Shown here: positions 1-6,319 of the stretch, one piece after another
Layout: the number at the start of each line of letters is the position of its first letter
How positions within the stretch are numbered: the first letter of the stretch is position 1
From: CAYRJA01 sp964424455
Lineage (GTDB): Bacteria > Bacteroidota > Bacteroidia > Chitinophagales > UBA10324
Length of the DNA stretch: 22,080 nt
Reading direction: 5' to 3'
Assembly: GCA_964424455.1 (NCBI GenBank)
Contig: CAYRJA010000047.1
Span: 1 to 22,080 of the forward strand
Translations under genes and position numbers: made by a program
Notes under the pieces: model-generated
The model's database searches: none
Seen by the model: the letters and a program-made list of their open reading frames with translations, nothing else
Told to the model about the DNA's origin: nothing

Positions 1-1756
1 TAACCTCTTTCTCCGTCACAAAGCTGATGTGAGCGATATCAGAGGCGGGATTCGGATATACAGCAAATGCCTGCTCTTCGGGTGTTATATTTTCAACCGA
101 ATTTACATCTGCATCGTAAAGATGAAGGGAAAAATCAGTGCTTAATTGCGAAGGTGTTACTGTGGCATAAGCCAGCTGACCATTAACATAATTGTATATC
201 GTCCAGCAGTAGGTTGTAATTGTTACAGTAATCGTATTGCCGCTTACTGATGTTTGAAAATCTGCATACCTGTCAAACGAAGTTGCTACAGTGCTTCCGG
301 TGCCCACTACCTCATGCCTGAGCCACTTGTCAATAATGTCAGGGGCGTATGAATAGAATGCGGCATTAATAGTATAGGTTCTGACCACCGCGGTTCGGTA
401 ATAATGATAGTAACCAGTGGCAAGTGTTCCTACAGGAGGAGATACCAGTACAATTCCATCCGTTACACTCTGCGATTCACTATAACCACGATTATGTTGA
501 ACCCAGTAATGGTGATTAACATCCACCGCAGTCAGTACTGCGCCGGCGTTTAATTTGCCGGAACCGACCTTTTCGCTCCCTCCCGATGCTGCCGTTGTAT
601 AGCTCTTTAACAAGCGTTCAACATCTGTATTATCAAGGTTATCGGGATAGCCGTTACTTATATTGTGATGGCTGAGCATGAGGGCAGCAACCCCTGCAAC
701 ATGCGGCGATGAAGAAGATGTTCCGCTGAACCTTGTGTATTTTGTATCAGAATAAGCGTCGCCATACTGCTCCCCGTTTGTTGTGGTTGTAACAACAATA
801 TTCAAAGCGCCGGGAGCGATTAAATCAACATCATTATTATACATTGATTCATAAGTATAATCGCCATTTCCGGCAGTACCTCCAACTTTATGATCTCCAT
901 CATCTCCACTTGCTCCCACTGAAATTACCCATGGATTACTATAACAAGCTGGGTAAATTTTATCTGTTACACTAATTATTCCATATTCATTATTTTTTGA
1001 AGTATTGGGTGTTACAGGATTGTCATTATTAGTATAAAAATTTCCCCTCGAAGCAATAAACACACAATGGTTATCATAAGCAGATTTTACGGCATCCTGT
1101 AATAAGCCATAAGTTTTTTTTGAATTAATTTTAGATTCTGGGTTACCATAGCTATTGTTTTCTATATGCAAACCATAACCCTTACCTCCGGTTGTGCTGG
1201 CAGCACCGAAAGTTATGGCACTGGCAATATCTGAATAAAATACTGCAACATTATTACTGCTTGTCATAGCACTTAACGAATACAACGAAACGCCCTGCTC
1301 GCTGTTGTGTGCATCGCCCCCGGCAATGCCTGCAATTCCTTTATTATTATACCTTATAGCACCTATAATGCCTGCACACGCAGTTGCATGAGGACCAAAT
1401 ATGGTAATGTTTGAAATATCCGTTTGATTACTAAAGTCTTTTCCTCCTTTTACAACGCTTCCAACAAATGTTCCATTCCCAAAATCTTCATGCCTAAAAT
1501 CAACAGCATCCCCTTCAACAATGCCTACTTTAATGCCCGACATATCATTTTGGTCATTTAACATTATATCCCATGCTGGATTTAGATTGATATGAGCATC
1601 AGTATGTACGCCATCATTAACCAATGAACCCTGATCACTAATAAAATCATCATTAGGGACATCCAGTAAATTCATAACATAATTCAACTCAGCATACTCA
1701 ATCATACCCGGTATTGTATCTAAAGAATCAGAAACCAGAGTATTTAGAGAATCCAT
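1..1756 (-). CDS. S8 subtilisin-like serine peptidase, catalytic domain plus start of T9SS type A sorting domain (3' fragment, runs off window)
   Basis: Secreted endopeptidase of the subtilase family. Seen: from the first ATG at 1756 the frame stays open to the window edge. It carries a subtilase lead-in (VPNDDF...AWDIM), the His motif GPHATACAGIIGA (catalytic H123), the oxyanion Asn in IASRGN (N239) and the Ser motif GTSSSSPHVAG (S347). The Asp-motif region reads KVGIVEGDAVDFRHEDF, where Glu81 or Asp83 falls at the usual Asp site. From about residue 563, AVYPNPASD matches the start of a type A T9SS C-terminal sorting domain. There is no signal peptide. The same frame is open upstream of the ATG and encodes propeptide-like sequence (WSTFILSLPNYFRGSEAIV), so ATG1756 is probably not the natural start. 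This piece looks like the 3' part of the gene now split at about 1811-1830 and at 4414. Family assignment is firm; functionality is doubtful. Confidence 0.9.
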   Translation of the reverse strand, partial: MDSLNTLVSDSLDTIPGMIEYAELNYVMNLLDVPNDDFISDQGSLVNDGVHTDAHINLNPAWDIMLNDQNDMSGIKVGIVEGDAVDFRHEDFGNGTFVGSVVKGGKDFSNQTDISNITIFGPHATACAGIIGAIRYNNKGIAGIAGGDAHNSEQGVSLYSLSAMTSSNNVAVFYSDIASAITFGAASTTGGKGYGLHIENNSYGNPESKINSKKTYGLLQDAVKSAYDNHCVFIASRGNFYTNNDNPVTPNTSKNNEYGIISVTDKIYPACYSNPWVISVGASGDDGDHKVGGTAGNGDYTYESMYNNDVDLIAPGALNIVVTTTTNGEQYGDAYSDTKYTRFSGTSSSSPHVAGVAALMLSHHNISNGYPDNLDNTDVERLLKSYTTAASGGSEKVGSGKLNAGAVLTAVDVNHHYWVQHNRGYSESQSVTDGIVLVSPPVGTLATGYYHYYRTAVVRTYTINAAFYSYAPDIIDKWLRHEVVGTGSTVATSFDRYADFQTSVSGNTITVTITTYCWTIYNYVNGQLAYATVTPSQLSTDFSLHLYDADVNSVENITPEEQAFAVYPNPASDIAHISFVTEKEV

Positions 1757-1758
1757 CA

Positions 1759-4413
1759 CTATCGCTTCGCTTCCCCTGAAGTAATTCGGGAGCGACAGTA
1801 TAAATGTACTCCATAGTTTAGGCTCACAATGGTGTCTCCAAGCCGCGCAATGGAAAGACTATCGGAATATGTCATCCATCTAAAGATTTTATAAACCTTA
1901 AGCTCATTACCCGGATAGTCAACATAAATTTTACTTCCAATTGCGTAGTTCACACTATCTGGTACTATATCATCTAAATAAGCAAACTGCTGATCAGGAT
2001 TATCTACAAAATTCTTATTTACAATATCCGGTCGAAATTTTACTATAACCTCTTTTATTAAATATAAAGGTCGTCCATAGGTATTTGTAACAGGAACATT
2101 CTCTTCCGAATGTATAGAATATTTTACGAGTTTATAAGTCCGCCATGTAGAAGTATCTCTTACACCACTGAGATAAACATCTTCATCATTCAAAACCTGA
2201 ATTCCCCTAATAACACCATTGTCAAAACCTCCTTCCGAAATTCTTTCAATCAGAATATTTCCTGTCGTGTCATACTTCGCAAATAATAGATTTCCTCTTC
2301 CTGAATTATCCTCCGAACCGGATACATAGGCGTATGTTTTTCCAGCCTTAACAGATAATGTCATTTTTTGCAATCGTGCGCTTAATGTTGGTTCGGAAGA
2401 ATAAATTTCGCGCTCAAATTGTTGGTTGCCATTATTATCATACTGTAACAGAATTCCATTTGATACATTTCCGTCTCTTCCTTTATTTCCGCAAACATAC
2501 ACTCTCCCGCTTGCATCAACGGCTATATCATTTCCAATATCATCATAATCAGGATTGCTATAAGTAACTTTCCATACTTCGTTAAACAAATTATCAAGTT
2601 TTACGGTCTGTATATCATAGCTACTTCCAATTTTTGCTTTACCAGTTACATAAATACTCCCATCATTAGGGTTTCTCGTCATAGCAGTAACCTGATCAAA
2701 TCCATTCGCTACAGTGGTATCGCGAACTGTACTTTGTAAATTTCCGCTTATATCATATTCCAATGTACAGAAATCCCAATTTGTAGGGGTGGAAGAACTG
2801 CCTCCGCTTACAGCAATGCTACTACCATTCACGACTAATGCAACAGCCACATCAATTTGATTATCATAATCATAGCGTTTTGTCCAAATAATATTTCCGC
2901 TTGTATCTAATTTTAAAGTGCAGTAATCCAGCCCTGTAGTATCACCATAGCTTGCTCCTGTAACATAAAGGTATTGGTTAAGTGAATCTAATGCCATAGC
3001 AGCAGGAACATCGTAAGAATTTCCCGATCCGTTATATAAGGTAGTCCAAATCAAGCTTCCTCCCGAACTATACTTTAATATCACATAATCAAATCCATTT
3101 GCCAGAGAAGTTACAGTTGTCCCGGCAACATAAATATTATTAACATTGTCTGTTGTTACAGCTACTCCGTAATCACTCAAACCAGATGAATGAGAATAAG
3201 TTGTTTGCCATAACAAACTCCCATCGGCATTATACTTCAGGAGTAGCAAATCGGCTACCAATCCATTTGAGTTATTACCTGTGATAAGAATATTTCCATT
3301 ACTGTCAAAAGCTGAAGCTGACCAGCTAAGTGTATCTGGTGTCCCATTTTGCTGCGACCAAGGTTTATTGATATAACTACTTACAGATGTATTTGTGATA
3401 ATGGAATCTGTTACAGTTATAACAATGCTATCTGCACCTATGCAACCTATACTATCCGTTACTGACAATGTATAGGTTGTGGTAACTGTGGGTATTGCGA
3501 CTGGATTAGCAATATTTGATGAACTAATATAAAGGACTGGTGACCATTCATAAGCATAAGGAAGTGTGCCACCTGATTCTGCTGGATCGTCTCCGATAAC
3601 CACACTTAATCCTCTCTGAATGGTAATATCATGCCCAGCAAACGCAAGCGCGCCCTCAATAGTAACAATTGCGGTGTCCCTCGCCATACATCCGTTACTG
3701 TCCGAAACCGCAACAACATACGAGGTTGTTACAGTCGGGCTTGCCATCGGGTTTTCATCTGTGTCAGAGCTAAGCCCGTTGGTTGGTGACCATGCATAGA
3801 CATAGGGTGGGGCGCCACCTAAAGCTACAGGAGAACCTCCAATACTTGCACTGAATCCCCTGCAAAAAGCAGTGTCAATTCCTGCATTCGCAACAGGTCC
3901 TGCAAGGGCTGTTTCGGTTGCCGCACTCCAGCCATTTGCGGTATCAACAGAAAACAAACTGCCGCCTGAATAACTCAGCCCCGTTTCCGAAGTTCGGTGG
4001 TAAGAATAGGCAAGTGCAGAATAAATTGAGTCTCCGTCAAATTCCACCTGCAAGTTAAATGTCGGAAAATTTGCTTTCATTGGGTAACCAATCACCTCAT
4101 ACATATTGGTATAAGATGACACATCAAAATAATAGTTGCTCCCGCAAAAACAATTAAAAAAAGCAAAGGTTTGTATAGTAATTCTTGCCAGTGTAAATGC
4201 GTCTTCGTCATTCAATGGCGTTTGCCTAAGTAAGCTGTCCATAGCATTAAAATAAGCAAGCATCGAAGGCAAACATTCGCAGCTATGAACTTGAGCGCCC
4301 CCTAACGAACTTGGTATGGATGCCTCCCCCAAATTTCCAGAATCAAGTAAAACATCGTAATCCGATGTAGTTGCATTTGTTTCATAATACCAGTTAAACA
4401 TATCTGCCACCAC
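1759..4413 (-). CDS. PKD-like / SBBP beta-propeller / S8 propeptide segment of a split giant protease
   Basis: This open frame of 884 codons begins with GTG directly after the TAG of the preceding frame and has no signal peptide. Seen: an N-terminal region (about 1-170); two PKD-like Ig-fold repeats (about 173-252 and 253-335), each with a YxWSP core, a TVTTxY motif and a SxGC motif; then several SBBP-type beta-propeller blades (about 360-780) with recurring LKYxxxGxxxWxxxY and (I/V)YVxG motifs. The end (about 790-870, VIVKFRPD onward) looks like a subtilase propeptide. That propeptide is interrupted: after RLGDTIV the frame degenerates, while the -1 frame continues with a good propeptide end into the catalytic domain. 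I infer that this is the middle of one protein, not an independent gene. The exposed beta-rich domains probably mediated binding or spacing at the cell surface. Confidence 0.8.
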   Translation of the reverse strand: MVADMFNWYYETNATTSDYDVLLDSGNLGEASIPSSLGGAQVHSCECLPSMLAYFNAMDSLLRQTPLNDEDAFTLARITIQTFAFFNCFCGSNYYFDVSSYTNMYEVIGYPMKANFPTFNLQVEFDGDSIYSALAYSYHRTSETGLSYSGGSLFSVDTANGWSAATETALAGPVANAGIDTAFCRGFSASIGGSPVALGGAPPYVYAWSPTNGLSSDTDENPMASPTVTTSYVVAVSDSNGCMARDTAIVTIEGALAFAGHDITIQRGLSVVIGDDPAESGGTLPYAYEWSPVLYISSSNIANPVAIPTVTTTYTLSVTDSIGCIGADSIVITVTDSIITNTSVSSYINKPWSQQNGTPDTLSWSASAFDSNGNILITGNNSNGLVADLLLLKYNADGSLLWQTTYSHSSGLSDYGVAVTTDNVNNIYVAGTTVTSLANGFDYVILKYSSGGSLIWTTLYNGSGNSYDVPAAMALDSLNQYLYVTGASYGDTTGLDYCTLKLDTSGNIIWTKRYDYDNQIDVAVALVVNGSSIAVSGGSSSTPTNWDFCTLEYDISGNLQSTVRDTTVANGFDQVTAMTRNPNDGSIYVTGKAKIGSSYDIQTVKLDNLFNEVWKVTYSNPDYDDIGNDIAVDASGRVYVCGNKGRDGNVSNGILLQYDNNGNQQFEREIYSSEPTLSARLQKMTLSVKAGKTYAYVSGSEDNSGRGNLLFAKYDTTGNILIERISEGGFDNGVIRGIQVLNDEDVYLSGVRDTSTWRTYKLVKYSIHSEENVPVTNTYGRPLYLIKEVIVKFRPDIVNKNFVDNPDQQFAYLDDIVPDSVNYAIGSKIYVDYPGNELKVYKIFRWMTYSDSLSIARLGDTIVSLNYGVHLYCRSRITSGEAKR

Positions 4414-5016
4414 CTATTTTTGATAACCCTCCAAACCTGCATAATCACCACTGTATCCCGAATAGGGAATGCTTGCATCATTAAAAATAATATTGGGTAG
4501 CATCGTATAATAAAACATTGCCTTCACCCGGCTTGGCGCCACAGGGCATTGCAGACAACTCTTCATAAAAGATTCGGTGCTGCTAATCCATTCTGAATTG
4601 TGGTAAGTGAATAGAATAAACAAAGCGATTTCCCCAGGCGTTATGGAATAATCATAAGGAAATTTCAGGCGATAACCGTGTCGCCTGCTGGTAGTATCTC
4701 CGGTTACAAACTGAACATAACCTAAATATTCAAACCGCGTTGTATCCTGCAAATCAAAAGTGTTACTGTAAACTGATGGGTTCCATCCGGTATCATCTAC
4801 CTCATCTATCTCAATTTGAACCTCCGTATTTACAAGGTCATGATAAACACTGTCAGGAATTATAATGACAGGCAGCCCGCAATTAATTCCCGAACCAAGT
4901 AACACATATTCAATCAGCCCCTGTGATGCTGCCCGATTGACAAAAAAAAGAGGAACTGTAACAGCTAATATCAAAGTAATGCGCTTAAAACGCAGGAAAG
5001 AAAGAGTCTTTTTCAT
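4414..5016 (-). CDS. Signal-peptide N-terminal domain of the split S8 protease (ends at in-frame TAG)
   Basis: This frame of 200 codons begins with a clear signal peptide: MKK, a hydrophobic stretch (about 13-26) and a likely cleavage site near AASQ (about residue 32). The rest is a beta-rich extracellular segment with a pair of cysteines (CLQC, about 155-158) that I do not recognise as a named domain. It ends at TAG (4416-4414). The next codon, GTG, opens the 884-codon frame in the same phase with no gap, so the protein would continue uninterrupted if the TAG were a sense codon. It lies 39 bp downstream of the SET-like gene and probably shares its transcript. Alternatively it is a genuine short exported protein. 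Confidence 0.7.
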   Translation of the reverse strand: MKKTLSFLRFKRITLILAVTVPLFFVNRAASQGLIEYVLLGSGINCGLPVIIIPDSVYHDLVNTEVQIEIDEVDDTGWNPSVYSNTFDLQDTTRFEYLGYVQFVTGDTTSRRHGYRLKFPYDYSITPGEIALFILFTYHNSEWISSTESFMKSCLQCPVAPSRVKAMFYYTMLPNIIFNDASIPYSGYSGDYAGLEGYQK

Positions 5017-5055
5017 TATCAGAATTTTTATGGATGAATAATCTTTGTCAATGAA

Positions 5056-5586
5056 CTATTTGTTAACCATTTTATTCACAGTAGGGTCATTCGGGAACAT
5101 ATTCTTTAGTGAAGAATAGTCCACAGTTAGTTCGGTATTAGGACCGATATATTTCTTTGCCCGGAAGTATAATCCTTTGGGCGATTCAACTATTTCCGTA
5201 TTTGGCTTTTCAGAGTTATTGATAAATGAACACACGTTGGTTTTAATGTAATTCATGTCAAACCTCCCGATATTCTGCCTTGTTAAAAATGCATAGCTGA
5301 TAGTGCTGCCGGGCTTAAAAGACGAAATTGAATCTGTAAATAACGAAGCGCTGTGCTTCCCGGTTTTTAGAACGGCAAAAGGTTGATTCACCCATTTTAC
5401 ATAAGAAGGATAATTATCCGACTGTGCCCAAAATTGGAATCTTATCCATGGCATATTTACAACTCTATTTTCTCCCTTTCTATCCCGGTACCGGAACTTC
5501 ATATCAACAGAAGAATTTTGCGCTGTGGAAATAAAAGTATTACAACAAAAAACGATGATGAAGAATAGAACTGCTTTTGTTTTCAT
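5056..5586 (-). CDS. Exported small protein with a SET-like domain
   Basis: This 176-aa protein has an N-terminal signal peptide (MKTKAVLFF..., likely cleavage after STAQ at about residue 23). The C-terminal half resembles a small SET domain, the lysine methyltransferase fold. A GKHSASLF stretch (about 77-84) stands where the SET GxG motif lies. SFINNSEKPNTEI (about 120-132) matches the (R)FINHSxxPN motif, with Asn in place of the usual His. NTELTVDY (150-157) matches the GEELTxDY motif, and Y157 is at the catalytic tyrosine position. Known SET enzymes use cytoplasmic AdoMet, so a signal peptide on such a fold is odd. The protein may have lost catalysis or may act in the periplasm or outside. 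It is the first gene of a minus-strand unit with the split protease. The SET assignment rests on motif reading by eye and is moderate; a different beta fold is possible. Confidence 0.65.
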   Translation of the reverse strand: MKTKAVLFFIIVFCCNTFISTAQNSSVDMKFRYRDRKGENRVVNMPWIRFQFWAQSDNYPSYVKWVNQPFAVLKTGKHSASLFTDSISSFKPGSTISYAFLTRQNIGRFDMNYIKTNVCSFINNSEKPNTEIVESPKGLYFRAKKYIGPNTELTVDYSSLKNMFPNDPTVNKMVNK

Positions 5587-5619
5587 TGAATTAAATTTTA
5601 AAATGAACAGATGAATGTT

Positions 5620-5641
5620 TCTGTATCAGAGTAAATACAGA
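5620..5641 (-). other. Small inverted repeat in the leader of the SET-like gene
   Basis: TCTGTAT (5620-5626) and ATACAGA (5635-5641) are perfect 7-bp arms around an 8-nt loop. The structure ends 34 nt before the start codon of the SET-like gene, so in the mRNA it would stand just upstream of the initiation region. Its function is unknown. Confidence 0.35.
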
Positions 5642-5686
5642 TAAGCGTTACAGTGTACTATCTACTGCTTATTCTTTTTTAGGGAT

Positions 5687-5720
5687 CCTTCGGTTTCTCT
5701 TTTAAGAGAATACACGAAGG
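5687..5720 (-). other. Two-part hairpin in the leader of the SET-like gene
   Basis: An outer stem CCTTCG (5687-5692) / CGAAGG (5715-5720) encloses an internal loop and an inner stem TCTCTT (5696-5701) / AAGAGA (5704-5709) with a 2-nt loop. It lies between the proposed promoter and the gene. It could be an attenuator-like or stabilising mRNA structure, or a DNA site. No T-run makes it a clear terminator in either direction. Confidence 0.4.
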
Positions 5721-5819
5721 CATCTATGGTCGCCGATATCAACAAAATCGGGTTGAAGGGATGTTACAAAAATTTTTGCTGCGCACATGATGTTAAGCAG
5801 TTTGATTAATATACCGGTT

Positions 5820-5849
5820 CAAATATAATAAGAAAAACAAAAGTACCAA
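5820..5849 (-). promoter_or_regulatory. Candidate Bacteroidota sigma-A promoter for the SET-like/protease unit
   Basis: On the minus strand TTG (5849-5847) is followed after 19 bp by TATATTTG (5827-5820). This fits the Bacteroidota TTG-N19-21-TAnnTTTG promoter pattern. It would give a leader of roughly 230 nt before the start codon at 5586. Assigned by pattern only. Confidence 0.5.
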
Positions 5850-5855
5850 ATGGTA
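5844..5855. promoter_or_regulatory. Short dyad over the -33 element, possible operator
   Basis: TACC-AAAT-GGTA is a short inverted repeat that overlaps the TTG of the proposed minus-strand promoter and lies about 40 bp upstream of the divergent XRE regulator gene. Small XRE-type repressors often bind short dyads in their own intergenic region. That it is the binding site of this regulator is inference. Confidence 0.3.
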
Positions 5856-5895
5856 TTTAATACTTATTTTCTGATAACAGACTTTTCCAATCGTA

Positions 5896-6117
5896 ATGGG
5901 CAAGTCACGCAATATTCCCTTCTTAAAAAAAATTGGCTTCAGAATTAAAAAGCTGAGAGAAGAAAGAGGAATTACCCAGGAAGTGTTTTTTTATGAAACA
6001 GGTATTAATATCGGTAGGATTGAAAGAGCCGAACGCGATTTCTCCATGACTACTCTCTCCAATATTTGCAGATACTTTAAAATTACTCCTGAAGAATTTT
6101 TTAGCGGCGTAGTCTGA
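5896..6117 (+). CDS. XRE-family helix-turn-helix transcriptional regulator
   Basis: This 73-aa protein consists almost entirely of a Cro/C1-type HTH (about 10-68). FRIKKLREERGITQEVFFYETG shows helices 1-2, INIGRIERAERDFSM is the recognition-helix region, and LSNICRYFKITPEEFF closes the domain. It acts in the cytoplasm as a DNA-binding regulator with no ligand or dimerisation domain. The ATG at 5896 has no Shine-Dalgarno, as is usual in this phylum. It is transcribed divergently from the exported SET-like gene, so control of that unit and of itself is a reasonable guess. Gene call is firm; targets are unknown. Confidence 0.88.
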   Translation: MGKSRNIPFLKKIGFRIKKLREERGITQEVFFYETGINIGRIERAERDFSMTTLSNICRYFKITPEEFFSGVV

Positions 6118-6160
6118 CCTGTTTCATAGAATATTACCTGAAAGGATTTGTAATTATTCT

Positions 6161-6210
6161 TTGTCCCAGTGGCGTTACACTTTTTGCGAACCCCGTGTAA
6201 TAGTTGCTGT
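6161..6210 (+). repeat. Intergenic repeat, copy 1
   Basis: This 50-bp segment starting TTGTCCCAGTGG and ending GTTGCTGT matches 15741-15789 at about 84 % identity (seven mismatches and one indel by eye). The central hairpin is partly decayed here. Like the other copy it sits in a gap between convergent genes, just downstream of the plus-strand gene. Confidence 0.7.
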
Positions 6211-6231
6211 TCATTAGGAAGATAGTTTAGA

Positions 6232-6264
6232 AAGTGTTACAGCAAGGCAGGTGTTGTAACACTT
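6232..6264. terminator. Perfect 10-bp inverted repeat between convergent genes
   Basis: AAGTGTTACA (6232-6241) and TGTAACACTT (6255-6264) are exact inverted repeats around a 13-nt loop. The gap separates the XRE gene (ends 6117, +) from the POT gene (ends 6320, -), so a two-way terminator is the simplest role. No strong T-run follows, so an operator or simple repeat is also possible. Confidence 0.4.
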
Positions 6265-6319
6265 AATGTCGGCAAGTCTCCTGCGGAAAATAAACCGATG
6301 ACAGATTATTAAGACTAAT

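Larger units (their letters stand above)
5587..5895. other. Divergent intergenic region between SET-like gene and XRE regulator
   Basis: This 309-bp AT-rich gap contains no credible gene. It holds a candidate promoter for the minus-strand unit (5820-5849), a small dyad over its -33 element (5844-5855) and two potential hairpins in the resulting leader of about 230 nt (5687-5720 and 5620-5641). I see no clear consensus promoter for the plus-strand regulator. Confidence 0.6.

Noticed and set aside
1800..1840. Programmed -1 frameshift joining the propeptide and catalytic frames
   Set aside because: The frame relation would suit a -1 shift, but no X XXY YYZ slippery heptamer or downstream pseudoknot is visible, and the gene also carries a separate in-frame TAG, so mutation or error is more likely.
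4414..4416. TAG reassigned as a sense codon in this genome
   Set aside because: The two POT transporters both end naturally with TAG at family-typical C-termini, so TAG serves as stop.
6118..6319. Small RNA gene in the convergent gap
   Set aside because: Hairpin-forming sequences are present but no promoter precedes them; a repeat and terminator explanation is sufficient.
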